Shown in pieces: positions 45,134 to 55,697 of a DNA stretch of 64,000 nt. The position numbers and the translations under genes are program-made. The notes under the pieces were generated by a model. The model saw nothing but the letters and a program-made list of their open reading frames with translations. It had not been told where the DNA came from and ran no database searches. The DNA is from Oscillospiraceae bacterium (GTDB lineage Bacteria; Bacillota; Clostridia; UBA1381; UMGS1253): contig SVKA01000004.1 of the NCBI GenBank assembly GCA_015068725.1, positions 19,455 through 83,454 on the forward strand. The letters are read 5' to 3'. The first letter of the stretch is position 1, and every line of letters begins with the position of its first letter.

Positions 45134-47227
45134 TTATTGTACTCCAAAAATAAGGTCTGCATAATTTGGATATGGCCAGTATTTGTTTGCAACAAGCGTT
45201 TCTATTTCGTCTGCTACCTCGCGAAGAGAGTTCATGTTTGTAACAATCTTTTCTTTGCAGAAAATAGCAAGCTTTTCAACGTCGGTGTAATCTTTTATGC
45301 ACACAAGCGACTCTTCGAGCTCGTTTATCCTTTCGTAAAGGCTGTCGTTGAGAGCAGAAAGCTTAGTAATAAGGGCTTCCTCGACGCCGCAATTTATTGA
45401 GAGCGAAAGCGATTTTTTGCTACAAAGCGTCTGGGCAAGCTCATTTACATAAAAAACAGATGCGGGCAAAATATCTTTTCTTGCCATATCTATCATTGTG
45501 AGCGCCTCGATATTTATTGCCTTGTTATAGTTGTCAAGCAAAATTTCGCATCTTGAACATACTTCTGTAGGGGTAAAAATACCATGTCTTAAAAACAGAT
45601 TGATATTTTTTTCATGCTTGAAATAAGGAAAGGCATCAGGCGCTGTTTTAAGGTTCAAAAGACCGCGCTTCTCAGCTTCTTCTACCCACTCGTCAGAGTA
45701 GTTGTTGCCGTTGAAAATAATGCGCTTATGCTCCCTTACGGTATCACGGATAAGCTCGTTTAGTGCCTTTTCAACATCGTCTGCCTTTTCAAGAACGTCG
45801 GCAAATTTGTCGAGCTCGTCTGCGACAATTGTATTTAAGATTATATTGGGGCCTGCAATCGACAATGCAGAACCGCACATACGAAATTCGAATTTGTTAC
45901 CCGTAAAAGCAAACGGAGAGGTGCGGTTTCTGTCGGTTGTATCTTTTACAAAGTTTGGAAGTGAGTGTACGCCTGTTTCCATTATGGCTTTTTCTTTTTT
46001 TACATACGTTTTGCCGCTTTCGATTGCGTCGAGTATCTCTTCAAGCTCGTCGCCCAAAAATATTGATACAATAGCAGGCGGAGCCTCGTTTGCGCCGAGT
46101 CTGTGGTCATTTCCCGCGCTTGCAACAGAAAGTCTTAACAAATCCTGATACTCATCAACGGCTTTTATAACAGCGCACAGGAAAAGCAAAAATTGTGCGT
46201 TTTTGTGAGGACTTTTGCCCGGCGAGAGCAGGTTTATGCCATCGTCTGTGGAAAGCGACCAGTTATTGTGCTTGCCACTTCCGTTTACGCCCTCAAACGG
46301 TTTTTCGTGCAAAAGACATACAAGGTTGTGTTTGAGTGCCACCTTTTTCATAATTTCCATTGTGAGCTGATTATGATCACAGGAAATGTTTGTGGTTGTG
46401 TATATAGGCGCAAGCTCGTGCTGAGCAGGTGCGGCTTCATTGTGCTTTGTTTTAGCGAGTACGCCGAGCTTCCAAAGCTCTTCGTCAACCTCTTTCATAT
46501 ATGCTACCACGCGGGGCTTTATTGCACCGAAATAATGGTCTTCAAGCTCCTGACCCTTTGGTGCTTTTGCTCCGTAGAGTGTTCTGCCGGTAAAGATGAG
46601 GTCCTTGCGCTTGTTATACATATCCTTATCAACAAGAAAATACTCCTGCTCGGCACCCACGGTAGTTCTGACGTGTTTACTTGTTGTATTACCAAGCGCA
46701 GTAAGCACACGCATCGCCTGCTTGTCGATTACCTCCATCGAGCGAAGAAGCGGTGTTTTTTTATCGAGAACTTCGCCGCCATAAGAACAAAAGGCGGTGG
46801 GTATACAAAGCGTTCCGTCTTTTATAAAAGCGTATGAAGTGGGATCCCAAGCGGTGTAGCCTCTTGCCTCAAAAGTTGCACGAAGACCGCCCGAAGGAAA
46901 TGAAGATGCATCAGGCTCGCCCTTTATAAGCTCCTTGCCCTTGAATTCCATAATAACAGAATCATCCTTGGAAGGTGTTATAAAGCTGTCGTGCTTTTCG
47001 GCGGTAATGCCCGTCATTGGCTGAAACCAATGTGTATAATGGGTTGCGCCTTTTTCAATAGCCCAATCCTTCATAGCATTTGCAACAACGTTTGCAACGT
47101 CTATTTCAAGATTTTTTCCTTCTTTAATAGTTTTTTGGAGTGCCTTATATGTATCTTTCGGCAATCTTTCTTTCATGACTTTTTTGTTAAAGACCATGCA
47201 GCCGAACATTTCGGGAATGTTATTCAT
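45134..47227 (-). CDS. glnN: Glutamine synthetase type III
   Basis: A 697-residue enzyme making glutamine from glutamate and ammonia. Its length and the N-terminal [16 protein letters not shown], then [21 protein letters not shown], are diagnostic of GSIII, common in Bacteroides and gut Clostridia. Catalytic-core pieces are [35 protein letters not shown] and [16 protein letters not shown]. It is a single gene with a consensus promoter and a leader containing a terminator-like hairpin, so expression is probably attenuated according to nitrogen state. Confidence 0.97.
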   Translation of the reverse strand: MNNIPEMFGCMVFNKKVMKERLPKDTYKALQKTIKEGKNLEIDVANVVANAMKDWAIEKGATHYTHWFQPMTGITAEKHDSFITPSKDDSVIMEFKGKELIKGEPDASSFPSGGLRATFEARGYTAWDPTSYAFIKDGTLCIPTAFCSYGGEVLDKKTPLLRSMEVIDKQAMRVLTALGNTTSKHVRTTVGAEQEYFLVDKDMYNKRKDLIFTGRTLYGAKAPKGQELEDHYFGAIKPRVVAYMKEVDEELWKLGVLAKTKHNEAAPAQHELAPIYTTTNISCDHNQLTMEIMKKVALKHNLVCLLHEKPFEGVNGSGKHNNWSLSTDDGINLLSPGKSPHKNAQFLLFLCAVIKAVDEYQDLLRLSVASAGNDHRLGANEAPPAIVSIFLGDELEEILDAIESGKTYVKKEKAIMETGVHSLPNFVKDTTDRNRTSPFAFTGNKFEFRMCGSALSIAGPNIILNTIVADELDKFADVLEKADDVEKALNELIRDTVREHKRIIFNGNNYSDEWVEEAEKRGLLNLKTAPDAFPYFKHEKNINLFLRHGIFTPTEVCSRCEILLDNYNKAINIEALTMIDMARKDILPASVFYVNELAQTLCSKKSLSLSINCGVEEALITKLSALNDSLYERINELEESLVCIKDYTDVEKLAIFCKEKIVTNMNSLREVADEIETLVANKYWPYPNYADLIFGVQ

Positions 47228-47275
47228 AAGAATACCACCTTTGTATCATTAGTATTGTTTATTCATAATGTTATC

Positions 47276-47314
47276 TAAAAATAGGGCACCGTGAGAGTAA
47301 AACCCACAGCGCCC
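47276..47314 (-). promoter_or_regulatory. Terminator-like hairpin in the glnN leader (putative attenuator)
   Basis: Minus strand GGGCGCTGTG (47305-47314) pairs over ten positions with CACGGTGCCC (47284-47293), two G-U, followed by TATTTTT. It lies about 12 bases after the predicted start point and 49 bases before the start codon, so it would end transcription before glnN unless prevented. CAGC just upstream can pair with GCTG in its left arm, a possible weak anti-terminator. Confidence 0.65.
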
Positions 47315-47332
47315 TTGCTGCCTACGTTTGTA

Positions 47333-47361
47333 AGTATATACTACTTTGCGGATTTTGTCAA
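47333..47361 (-). promoter_or_regulatory. Promoter of glnN
   Basis: Minus strand TTGACA (47356-47361), 17-bp spacer, TATACT (47333-47338). Confidence 0.88.
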
Positions 47362-47388
47362 CATTTTTTCGGTTTTACAGACGTAATT

Positions 47389-48432
47389 TTACAAAATAAT
47401 CAGTTCTTTTGTAAAATTGCTCAGATTTATGGGTTTTTCGTCATTTATAATAACCAAATCCTCAATTCTTACGCCAAATTCATTTTCAATATAAATTCCG
47501 GGTTCAATCGTTACAACCATACCATTATCAAGCGTTTGATTTGATTTTGACGAAAGACGTGGCATTTCGTGCACGTTTATACCTACGCCATGTCCGAGCG
47601 CATGACCAAATTCTTTGCCGTAACCGGCACTTGCAATAATATCGCGCGCCGTTTTGTCAACGTCAGAGCATAATGCGCCGCGAATAGCCCCTTTAAGAGA
47701 AGCCTTTTGTGCCTTTAAAACAGTTTCGTATACGCTTTTTTGCTTATCCGTTACACATCCTATGGCAACTGTTCTTGTCATATCAGAGCAGTAGCCGTTA
47801 TACACACAGCCAAAGTCAAACGTAACAAAATCACCGTTTTGCAGCTTTTTATCGGTTGCGATGGCGTGCGGCATCGATGAATTTTTGCCTGACGCAACAA
47901 TTGTATCAAACGAAACAGCGCTTGCGCCTGCAGTTTTTACAAGATGCTCAAACGTCAGGGCAAGCTGATTTTCGCTCACGCCCGCTTTTGTCTGCAAAAG
48001 CACCTTTTCAAAAGCCTGCGTCGCAATCTGCGCCGCAGTTTTTATGCTCGCAAGCTCGTTTTCATCCTTGATAATTCTCAACGCATCTGTTTGTGATGAG
48101 CCGTCTGTAAAAGCTATGTCCGGAAGCTTTTTTTGATAAGCCTTATAGCTTGCGAGTGTGAGGTCATTTTCCTCGATTAAAAGCGTTTTTATTGTGGGCG
48201 GCATTATATTTTCAATGCCTCGCGTTATATTTTCGACGCAAAAACCGCACATATTCGTTTTTGCTGCCTCGATATAGCGAAAATCTGTTACTATAATGCG
48301 GTGCTCTTTGTCAATAATGAGAATACCTTCACCAGTAAAACCACTAAGATAAAATATGTTTTCGCGGCTTGTGATTAAAAATGCTTCGTCAGATTTTATG
48401 TCTGCTGCAAGACGAGCTGCTCTGTTATTCAC
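47389..48432 (-). CDS. Xaa-Pro aminopeptidase (M24 family)
   Basis: A 347-residue metallopeptidase. A creatinase-type N-terminal domain precedes the pita-bread catalytic domain; metal ligands appear in VTFDFGCVYNGYCSDMTRT (two Asp), GHALGHGVGINVHEMP (His), and TIEPGIYI and GVRIEDLVI (two Glu). It overlaps aroQ by 8 bases, placing it last in the aroE-aroK-aroQ operon, an arrangement common in Firmicutes (often followed by efp). Confidence 0.93.
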   Translation of the reverse strand: MNNRAARLAADIKSDEAFLITSRENIFYLSGFTGEGILIIDKEHRIIVTDFRYIEAAKTNMCGFCVENITRGIENIMPPTIKTLLIEENDLTLASYKAYQKKLPDIAFTDGSSQTDALRIIKDENELASIKTAAQIATQAFEKVLLQTKAGVSENQLALTFEHLVKTAGASAVSFDTIVASGKNSSMPHAIATDKKLQNGDFVTFDFGCVYNGYCSDMTRTVAIGCVTDKQKSVYETVLKAQKASLKGAIRGALCSDVDKTARDIIASAGYGKEFGHALGHGVGINVHEMPRLSSKSNQTLDNGMVVTIEPGIYIENEFGVRIEDLVIINDEKPINLSNFTKELIIL

Positions 48433-48865
48433 CTTTTAAAACCTCCACAACAGCGCGCAGAGCAAGCTCATAGCCGAGCTTGCCAAAACCGGCAATCTGA
48501 CCTACGCATACAGGTGCGGTAACCGAAGTATGACGAAACTGTTCACGTTTATATACATTTGAAAGGTGAACTTCTATTGTGGGGATTTTTATTGCCGCGA
48601 TGGCATCACGAATTGCGATGCTGTAATGTGTGTATGCACCGGGGTTTATTATAATCCCATCAACACATCCGACGCTATCATGAAGCTTGTCAATGATTTC
48701 GCCCTCACAGTTTGACTGAAAAAATTCTATACTGCATCCAAGCTCGTCTGCTTTTTTTAAAAGCTGCGCATTAATTTTTTCAAGAGAATCACTGCCGTAT
48801 ATACCCGGCTCACGCATGCCGAGCATATTTAAATTCGGTCCGTTTACAAGTAAAATTTTATTCAT
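48425..48865 (-). CDS. aroQ: 3-dehydroquinate dehydratase, type II
   Basis: A 146-residue enzyme of the third shikimate step. ILLVNGPNLNMLGMREPGIYG contains the conserved Asn and the active-site Tyr loop, EGEIIDKLH and INPGAYTHYSIAIRDAI the central site, and EVHLSNVYKREQFRH the catalytic His region. Start ATG 48865 after AAGGAG. Confidence 0.96.
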   Translation of the reverse strand: MNKILLVNGPNLNMLGMREPGIYGSDSLEKINAQLLKKADELGCSIEFFQSNCEGEIIDKLHDSVGCVDGIIINPGAYTHYSIAIRDAIAAIKIPTIEVHLSNVYKREQFRHTSVTAPVCVGQIAGFGKLGYELALRAVVEVLKGE

Positions 48866-48893
48866 ATGAAAAACTCCTTTAAAACATTATAAG

Positions 48894-49400
48894 TTATATA
48901 AGCTTTTTATACATCGAAATTATCCGGTCTGCAATTATGACAGGGCTAAGATTGTCAACATCAATTGAAAAGTCGTTGTCTAAATAATATGGGGCGCGAG
49001 CTAAAAGCATTTTTTCTATATCCGCTTCGGTCTTCTCTTCTAAAAGCGGTCTTTCGTTATTTTGATTTGTGCGTTGTGCTATAACCTTTGCCGAGGCAGC
49101 GAGGTTAACGATTATACCGCTTTTGCGAAGGTTTGATATATTTGCTTTGTCAAGCACCGCTCCGCCACCGGTTGATATTATACAGCCCCGAAGCTTGCTT
49201 ACTTCGGCTATTATTTCCGATTCGATTTTTCTGAAATATTTTTCACCGTTTTGTGAAAATATTTCGGGTATTGTTTTTTGCTCATGCTCTGCTATAAGCG
49301 TATCGGTATCTATAAAACGCCGTCCGAGCTTTTTTGCCAGAAGTGTGCCGATGGTTGTTTTACCCGTCGCCATAAAGCCTGTCAGTACAATGTTTTTCAT
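48894..49400 (-). CDS. aroK: Shikimate kinase
   Basis: A 168-residue NMP-kinase-fold enzyme. Walker A GFMATGKTTIGTLLAKKLGR is followed by FIDTD with the shikimate-binding Asp, FRKIESEI, STGGGAVL and the lid RPLL. It overlaps aroE by 4 bases and precedes aroQ. Confidence 0.95.
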   Translation of the reverse strand: MKNIVLTGFMATGKTTIGTLLAKKLGRRFIDTDTLIAEHEQKTIPEIFSQNGEKYFRKIESEIIAEVSKLRGCIISTGGGAVLDKANISNLRKSGIIVNLAASAKVIAQRTNQNNERPLLEEKTEADIEKMLLARAPYYLDNDFSIDVDNLSPVIIADRIISMYKKLI

Positions 49401-50239
49401 AGGCCGAACACCTCGCGTTTTATGTCGTCATATATTTTATAGTCAATTTTTATTCCGGTAAATATTTCGTATGCCACAAGCCCCTGATAAATAAGCATAC
49501 CAAGTCCGTTTGTAAACGTAGTAACACCGTTCCTTTTCATCTTTTTTAAAAAAAGCGTTTCGGCGGGGTTATATATCATATCGGCTGCGGCGGTGTTTTC
49601 GTCTACAAATGAAAAATCGGATAAAGGACAGGCGTCTGTGTTTGGCGCCATTCCGACAGATGTTGTATTTATTACAACGTCATATCTGTCATGTACGCGC
49701 TTTGTATGTATTTTATAGCCACAATTTTTCTCCACAAAAGCTGCAAGCTCGTCGGCGTTTTTTTGAGTTCTGTTCATAAGTGTTATACTTTTTGCACCGA
49801 GAAGTGCAAATTTTACACACACAGGACGCGCTGCACCGCCTGCACCAAGGATAAGCACATCTTTGCCTATAATCTCTATGCCTGCATTTAAAAGTGAAAG
49901 GTAAAAGCCGTCGGCATCTGTATTATAGCCGTACGTTTTACCGTTTTCAAACTTGACGGTATTGACCGAACCGTAGAGCCTTGCAGTTTCGTCGATATGG
50001 TCAATATATTGCATAACCGCTGTTTTGTGTGGAGCGGTAACATTTACACCGGCAAATCCGAGTGCGCTAAGACCGAAAAATGCATCAGCAAGATTTTCGG
50101 GCTTTACACAAAAGGCGCTGTAAGCATAATTTTGGTTATATATTTTTGATATATAATTGTGCATCTGTGGTGAATAGGTATGCTCTATAGGATAGCCCAT
50201 AAGACCTAAAAGCCGTGTCTTACCATCAATTTCTATCAT
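49397..50239 (-). CDS. aroE: Shikimate dehydrogenase
   Basis: A 280-residue NADP-dependent reductase. The substrate domain has GYPIEHTYSPQMHNYI (Ser contacts) and VNVTAPHKTAVMQYID with the catalytic Lys; the Rossmann loop is VLILGAGGAARPVCVKFALLG and NRTQKNADEL. The C-terminal NGLGMLIYQGLVAYEIFTG is typical. First gene of aroE-aroK-aroQ-pepP; a TATAAT (50274-50279) lies upstream but its -35 is poor. Confidence 0.95.
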   Translation of the reverse strand: MIEIDGKTRLLGLMGYPIEHTYSPQMHNYISKIYNQNYAYSAFCVKPENLADAFFGLSALGFAGVNVTAPHKTAVMQYIDHIDETARLYGSVNTVKFENGKTYGYNTDADGFYLSLLNAGIEIIGKDVLILGAGGAARPVCVKFALLGAKSITLMNRTQKNADELAAFVEKNCGYKIHTKRVHDRYDVVINTTSVGMAPNTDACPLSDFSFVDENTAAADMIYNPAETLFLKKMKRNGVTTFTNGLGMLIYQGLVAYEIFTGIKIDYKIYDDIKREVFGL

Positions 50240-50415
50240 GTCAAAACCTTCTTTAACTCTAACTTTATGTATAATTATACAACATACACATTATTTTTTC
50301 CATACTTTTTAAAAAAATTTTTTATTTTATATCATAATATACCGGCAAAGGATTTTTGAGGTTTTTGGCGTATATAATATATTAGGATATAAAATTTGGA
50401 AAAGAGGGGTTTAAT

Positions 50416-51018
50416 TTGAAGATAGTTGCTATAAACGGAAGCATAAATAAAGCTGGAAATACGTTTTATTTACTTGATAAAATACTTAAAATATGCGAAA
50501 AAAACGGAGCGCAGACACGCATTATAAGTGCCGCGCAGGCGGTGGGAGATGCAAAAACACCCTTTTGTACCTGCTGTTCGACTCCATGCTCAAAGGCATG
50601 TTACAAGGGCTCGCTTCTTGATGAGGCGTACAAGGCTATTGAAGAGGCAGATGCAGTAATTTTCGGAAGCCCTGTGTATTTTGGTTCGATGAGTGCGCAG
50701 CTTAAAGCGTTTTTTGATAAAACGCGCGAGGTGCGCTCGCGCAAAGCGTGGGTTGGTATTCCTGCAGGTGTTGTCAGCGTGGGAGCCTCTAAGTATGGCG
50801 GACAGGAAGCGACGATGAATGCAATTCAGGATTGCCTTTTTATATCGGGCATGACTGTTTTTGGCTCGGGATATTTTACAACAGATGGCGGACAAATGGG
50901 AATTGGTGCACACAAGCCTGCGTGTGAGGATGAATTTGCAAACGCAAGGTGCGAATCCATGGCGGCGCGTGTAATGTTTGAGGCAGCGAGAAATGAGCTT
51001 TATAAAAAGAGCAGATAA
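50416..51018 (+). CDS. Flavodoxin-like NAD(P)H-dependent FMN reductase family protein
   Basis: A 200-residue flavodoxin-fold protein. KIVAINGSINKAGNTFYLL is the phosphate loop, FGSPVYFGSMSAQLKAFFDK the second FMN loop. A Cys-rich segment CTCCSTPCSKAC near residues 54-65 resembles the iron-sulfur flavoprotein insert, so a cluster or disulphide is possible. Start TTG 50416 follows GAGGGG. Substrate unknown. It precedes dgt by 40 bases. Confidence 0.8.
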   Translation: MKIVAINGSINKAGNTFYLLDKILKICEKNGAQTRIISAAQAVGDAKTPFCTCCSTPCSKACYKGSLLDEAYKAIEEADAVIFGSPVYFGSMSAQLKAFFDKTREVRSRKAWVGIPAGVVSVGASKYGGQEATMNAIQDCLFISGMTVFGSGYFTTDGGQMGIGAHKPACEDEFANARCESMAARVMFEAARNELYKKSR

Positions 51019-51058
51019 ATGTAATTTTGATTTGGATTTGTGAAGGGAGGCTTCCGTT

Positions 51059-52063
51059 ATGATTACAATAAGAGAGCAAACCGAAGAAAATGAAAAAAAG
51101 ACGTTATCGGAGCACGCACAACTGGTAGTAAATACAAAAGGGCGTGAGCATGAGCAGGAAAAATGTCGCTTTCGCACAGAGTATCAGCGCGACCGCGACA
51201 GAATTGTCCACTCGAAATCGTTTCGCCGATTAAAACATAAAACACAGGTTTTTATAACGCCGCAGGGCGACCATTATCGTACGCGTCTTACTCATACGCT
51301 TGAAGTAAGTCAGATTGCGCGCACAATTTCACGCTCGCTTCGTCTTAATGAGGATTTGACCGAGGCGATGAGTCTTGGACATGATTTGGGGCATACTCCG
51401 TTTGGACATAGGGGGGAGGATGCCCTTGATGCGCTTTGCGAAGGCGGTTTTCGTCATTATGAGCAGAGCCTTCGTGTTGTCGATGTTTTAGAGGACGGAC
51501 ATGGACTTAATCTTACTTATGAGGTGCGCGATGGCATACGAAATCATACGGGCGAGCATCAGCCGTCTACGCTTGAAGGAAAGGTGTTAAAATTTGCCGA
51601 CAAGTTTGCATACATAAATCATGACATTGATGATGCAATACGCGGAGGAGTTATATGCGAGTCCGATTTGCCAAAAGAGCTTATACAGATTCTTGGCGAC
51701 AAGCATTCCGAGCGAATTGATACAATGATTTGCGACACGGTTGAAAATTCGCTTGGCAAAAACGATATTGTTATGTCAAAAGAAATCGGAAAGGCGATGC
51801 TTGATTTAAGACAATTTATGTTTGATGTTGTGTATAATTATCCGCCAAAGCGTGAGGAGGAAAGAAAAGCATCAAACATAATAGAGCAAATGTTTTATCA
51901 CTTTACAAAAAATCCTGAGCTTTTGCCCGAGGAATATAAACAGTTTTTGTCAAAGTATCCGGTGGACAGAGTTGTATGCGATTATATTGCCGGAATGAGC
52001 GACGATTATGCCGTGCATACATTTACAAATATATTTGTTCCAAAATCGTGGACGGTATTTTAA
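51059..52063 (+). CDS. dgt: Deoxyguanosinetriphosphate triphosphohydrolase-like HD protein
   Basis: A 334-residue HD-domain dNTPase. FRTEYQRDRDRIVHSKSFRRLKHKTQVF opens the protein; the metal site comprises H in RTRLTHTLEV, HD in LGHDLGHTPFGHRGED, and a later Asp in INHDIDDA. It matches the bacterial Dgt/YpgQ-like family often found just upstream of dnaG, as here. Strong GGGAGG ribosome site. Confidence 0.92.
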   Translation: MITIREQTEENEKKTLSEHAQLVVNTKGREHEQEKCRFRTEYQRDRDRIVHSKSFRRLKHKTQVFITPQGDHYRTRLTHTLEVSQIARTISRSLRLNEDLTEAMSLGHDLGHTPFGHRGEDALDALCEGGFRHYEQSLRVVDVLEDGHGLNLTYEVRDGIRNHTGEHQPSTLEGKVLKFADKFAYINHDIDDAIRGGVICESDLPKELIQILGDKHSERIDTMICDTVENSLGKNDIVMSKEIGKAMLDLRQFMFDVVYNYPPKREEERKASNIIEQMFYHFTKNPELLPEEYKQFLSKYPVDRVVCDYIAGMSDDYAVHTFTNIFVPKSWTVF

Positions 52064-52267
52064 GCGCAGTGCATCTTATAGGTAAAAAATTGTATAAACT
52101 TTCATATAATGTGGAAATATTAACATATATTTGCCTAATGTTAAAAGAAGGAATTTATACAAAAATGTCGAAATTAGTATATTGAAGATTAAACGTTTTC
52201 AAAAAACATGTAAAGTACATACGCTTTACACAATTTTGACGCAAATTTTTAGAAGGGGAGTTTTTTG

Positions 52268-54079
52268 GTGCTTTATTCTGACGAGCTGATTGGCGAGGTA
52301 TTGTCTGCAAACGATATTGTAGATGTTATTTCTTCATATGTCGCTTTGAAACGAAGCGGTCGTGGGCTTGTTGGATTGTGCCCGTTTCATTCGGAAAAAA
52401 CTCCGTCGTTTAGCGTTTCGCCGGACAAGCAGCTTTACCATTGTTTTGGTTGTGGCGAAGGTGGCAGTGTTTTGACGTTTATTATGAAAATGGAAAATCT
52501 TGATTTTGTTGAAGGTATTAAGTTTTTGGCAGACAGAGCGCATATCGCTCTTCCCGAGCCGGAAATGAGCGAAAGCGTGGACAAGCATTTTAAAAAGAAA
52601 CAGCGCCTTATAAGTGCAAATACGTATGCGGCAAAGTTTTTTTATAACTGTCTTATTTCAGAGGACGGGAAAACCGCGCGTGATTATTTTGATTCGCGTG
52701 CACTTTCACCAAAAACGGCAGCGCAGTTTGGTCTGGGGTTTGCGCCCGATAAAAAGAATTCGCTTACAGAGCATTTAAAAACGCTTGGCTTTAAAGAAAA
52801 TGAGCTTGTCGACTTTGGACTTGCGATTATAAAGGATAATAAGTATATTGATAAATTTCGCAACCGTGTTATGTTTCCGATTATTGATGTGCGCGGTAAT
52901 GTGATAGGCTTTGGCGGACGTGTTATGGATGACTCAAAGCCAAAATATCTAAACTCGCCCGAAACGGTGGCGTTTAACAAAAGGCTTAATCTGTTTGCGC
53001 TTAATTTTGCAAAAAACAAAAAAGATGATACGCTTATTTTAGTAGAAGGATATATGGATGTTATAGCGCTTCATCAGGTGGGTATAAATAATGTAGTGGC
53101 AACGCTTGGAACTGCGCTTACAGAAGAGCAGTCGCGCCTCATTGCACGTTTTGCAAAAAATGTTGTTTTGTGCTATGACACGGACGAGGCGGGCGTCAAG
53201 GCGACAATGCGTGCGATTGATATATTTTCAAAGACGGATTGTCGTGTAAAGGTTTTAAGCCTTGTAGGAGCAAAGGATCCCGATGAGTACATAAAGGCTC
53301 ACGGCGGGGGAAGCGAGGCATTTTTGAGTGCGGTGAAAAAGGCAGTGCCTGCGACGATGTTTCGCATTAACGTTTTAAAGAAGAATTATGATATAGACAA
53401 TAGCATTGACGATAAAATAAGCTTTATATCAGAGGCTGCAAAGATTTTATTATCGACAAATAATATGGTCGAGGTCGATGCTTATGCAGATATGCTTTCA
53501 AAAAATTATGACATAAAAAAAGAGTCTGTATATGCTGAAATAAAAAAGCTTGGGTCAAAGCAGGACAGGCAGACGATGGGACGTGTTGTGCGCCAGAGTG
53601 CGTCAGCTGGTGTGAGCAAAAACGAGGCGGCAAAGCAAAGCGGTAATCAGATGCCACCATCCTTAAAGGGTGCAATATCACCCATAGAAAAGGCTGAAAA
53701 AAGTCTTTTGTCGCTGATATTTTCAAACAGAGCGGCATCAAAGATGGCGCAAAACGAGCTTGCAAGTGAAGAGTATTCAAATGAAATACATAAAAAGCTT
53801 GCAAAAATTTGTTATGATGCGTGGGATTCGGGCACACCACCTGATACAGCACGGATTGTATCAAGCTTTGAAAGCTCGTACTCAGGATATGTAACAAAGG
53901 TTTTGATGGACAAATCGGTCTATGATGACGAGGTGTCAGCTACGGCGGATTTGCTCATTACTATAAAGCAAGAGAAACTAAAAAAACGCATCAGTGAAGA
54001 AACTAATCCGGCGGTTTTGATGCAGTTGTTAAAGCAACAGGCGGATTTGAAGCAAAAGAGAGGAGGAGCGCCGCTATGA
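52268..54079 (+). CDS. dnaG: DNA primase
   Basis: A 603-residue primase. The zinc-binding domain [18 protein letters not shown] then CFGCGEGG (C-x2-H-x17-C-x2-C) is near residue 39; the catalytic core follows, with [23 protein letters not shown] and [10 protein letters not shown]. The C-terminal ~150 residues are the helicase-interacting domain. I chose GTG 52268, seven bases after GGGGAG; a TTG one codon earlier is also possible. Its stop overlaps rpoD by 4 bases. Confidence 0.96.
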   Translation: MLYSDELIGEVLSANDIVDVISSYVALKRSGRGLVGLCPFHSEKTPSFSVSPDKQLYHCFGCGEGGSVLTFIMKMENLDFVEGIKFLADRAHIALPEPEMSESVDKHFKKKQRLISANTYAAKFFYNCLISEDGKTARDYFDSRALSPKTAAQFGLGFAPDKKNSLTEHLKTLGFKENELVDFGLAIIKDNKYIDKFRNRVMFPIIDVRGNVIGFGGRVMDDSKPKYLNSPETVAFNKRLNLFALNFAKNKKDDTLILVEGYMDVIALHQVGINNVVATLGTALTEEQSRLIARFAKNVVLCYDTDEAGVKATMRAIDIFSKTDCRVKVLSLVGAKDPDEYIKAHGGGSEAFLSAVKKAVPATMFRINVLKKNYDIDNSIDDKISFISEAAKILLSTNNMVEVDAYADMLSKNYDIKKESVYAEIKKLGSKQDRQTMGRVVRQSASAGVSKNEAAKQSGNQMPPSLKGAISPIEKAEKSLLSLIFSNRAASKMAQNELASEEYSNEIHKKLAKICYDAWDSGTPPDTARIVSSFESSYSGYVTKVLMDKSVYDDEVSATADLLITIKQEKLKKRISEETNPAVLMQLLKQQADLKQKRGGAPL

Positions 54080-55158
54080 GTGATGTTGAAGTCAGCAAAA
54101 AAGCGATAGCAAGGGAACTGTTAGAGCGTGGTAAAAAAAGCGGTATGCTGTCATTTAAGGAGATAATGGATGCCTTTGAGGCTGTTGACATTGAGCCCGA
54201 TCAGATTGATAAGGTGTATGAAACGCTTGAAAAGGCGGGCATTGAGATTGTAGGCGATATCGACAAAGAGCTTGAAGAAATCGAGATGTCAAATGAGGAT
54301 ATGGAGGATTTGTCTGTACCCGAGGGTGTCAACATTGATGACCATGTCAAAATGTACCTTAAAGAAATCGGCAAGGTTCCGCTTCTCGATTCTGATGAAG
54401 AAATTGAGCTTGCAAAGCGTATGGCTGATGGCGACCCTGCGGCAAAACGCCGCTTGGCAGAGGCTAATCTGCGCTTGGTTGTAAGTATTGCGAAGCGTTA
54501 TGTGGGACGCGGTATGCTGTTTTTGGACCTTATACAAGAAGGAAACCTTGGTCTTATCAAGGCTGTTGAAAAGTTTGATTACACAAAAGGCTACAAGTTT
54601 TCAACATACGCTACGTGGTGGATTCGTCAGGCGATTACACGTGCTATCGCAGATCAGGCGCGTACCATTCGTATTCCGGTACACATGGTCGAAACCATAA
54701 ACAAGCTAATTCGCGTATCACGTCAGCTTTTGCAGGAGCTTGGACGTGAGCCGCAGGCAGAGGAAATTGCAAAAGAGCTTAACATGCCTGCTGATAAGGT
54801 ACGCGAAATAATGAAAATTGCACAGGAGCCTGTATCGCTTGAAACCCCGATAGGCGAAGAAGAGGACAGCCATTTGGGTGATTTTATTCCAGATGATGAT
54901 GCGCCGGCGCCTTCCGAGTCGGCAAGCTTTGTGCTTTTGAAGGAACAGCTTTTAGAGGTTTTATCAACGCTTACTCCACGTGAGGAAAAGGTGCTGAAAT
55001 TGCGTTTTGGCCTTGATGATGGACGTGCACGCACGCTTGAGGAGGTTGGCAAACGCTTTAACGTTACGCGTGAGCGTATACGCCAGATTGAAGCGAAGGC
55101 ACTTAGAAAGCTTCGCCATCCAAGCAGAAGTAAAAAACTTAAGGATTATCTTGATTAA
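54076..55158 (+). CDS. rpoD: RNA polymerase primary sigma factor SigA
   Basis: A 360-residue housekeeping sigma-70. A short region 1.1 is followed by region 1.2 ([17 protein letters not shown]), region 2 with [32 protein letters not shown] that reads the -10, region 3, and region 4 helix-turn-helix [30 protein letters not shown] that reads the -35. The order dnaG-rpoD with ATGA overlap is the standard macromolecular-synthesis operon of Firmicutes. The near-consensus promoters in this window fit this factor. Confidence 0.97.
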   Translation: MSDVEVSKKAIARELLERGKKSGMLSFKEIMDAFEAVDIEPDQIDKVYETLEKAGIEIVGDIDKELEEIEMSNEDMEDLSVPEGVNIDDHVKMYLKEIGKVPLLDSDEEIELAKRMADGDPAAKRRLAEANLRLVVSIAKRYVGRGMLFLDLIQEGNLGLIKAVEKFDYTKGYKFSTYATWWIRQAITRAIADQARTIRIPVHMVETINKLIRVSRQLLQELGREPQAEEIAKELNMPADKVREIMKIAQEPVSLETPIGEEEDSHLGDFIPDDDAPAPSESASFVLLKEQLLEVLSTLTPREEKVLKLRFGLDDGRARTLEEVGKRFNVTRERIRQIEAKALRKLRHPSRSKKLKDYLD

Positions 55159-55165
55159 TAAGAAT

Positions 55166-55202
55166 AAAAAAGCTATCAGTTCATAAGAACTGATAGCTTT
55201 TT
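55166..55202. terminator. Bidirectional terminator between rpoD and the SLOG gene
   Basis: AAAAGCTATCAGTTC (55168-55182) pairs perfectly with 55187-55201, ATAA loop, flanked by A- and T-runs. Confidence 0.94.
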
Positions 55203-55213
55203 AAATTGTATGT

Positions 55214-55678
55214 TTAAATATAAATAACATCTATTCCGCGCTCACGTGCATATCGCGAGGTGTAGTATGTTCCACCGGTTTCTTTTCGCATATAGCAAAT
55301 GCAATGCGAGCAGTTGTCGACCATATATCTGTTTCGAAGTTGCATGCATCCGGGAAGATATTTTTCGGAGGTATATATAACCTCGTCAGCCTGGCTTAGT
55401 ATATGCTCATAGGTCTGTTTTTCGTATTTATTAAAATATTTTGTCTGGCTTTTGCACGGAAGCGCCATTATAAGTGAAATGTTATTATTAAGCCTTTTTT
55501 GCTCCAGTACACATATTGCCGCAAGCGTGTCAAAGCCAAGCGCTCCACCACAATAAAACCTTGTTATGCCATGGCTTATAAGCGAGGCTATTTGTGATGA
55601 AAGTCTTGCTTTTATTGTATCCTCATCCTGAGGTCTGATTTGTCTGTGTCCCGAAAAACAACATGAAATACTTTTCAA
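55214..55678 (-). CDS. SLOG-family protein (DUF1273/YpsA-like)
   Basis: A 154-residue Rossmann-like protein. I chose TTG 55678 because AGGAGAG lies six bases upstream; this makes the protein start with KSISCCFSGHR, the usual family opening, and avoids overlap with ispE. The nucleotide-loop-like FYCGGALGFDTLAAICVLEQK and the later DNCSHCICYMRKETGGTYYTSRYARERG match the SLOG fold, linked to nucleotide-derived ligand sensing. No ligand is assigned. Confidence 0.85.
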   Translation of the reverse strand: MKSISCCFSGHRQIRPQDEDTIKARLSSQIASLISHGITRFYCGGALGFDTLAAICVLEQKRLNNNISLIMALPCKSQTKYFNKYEKQTYEHILSQADEVIYTSEKYLPGCMQLRNRYMVDNCSHCICYMRKETGGTYYTSRYARERGIDVIYI

Positions 55679-55697
55679 TAAAATCTCTCCTGATATA

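Noticed and set aside
47228..47326. Known glutamine (glnA) riboswitch before glnN
   Set aside because: The conserved segments I would expect for that RNA are not present; only a terminator-like hairpin is seen.
52064..52264. Special sigma-factor promoter for dnaG-rpoD
   Set aside because: TATAAT-like pieces exist but no matching -35 or SigH-type pair convinced me.
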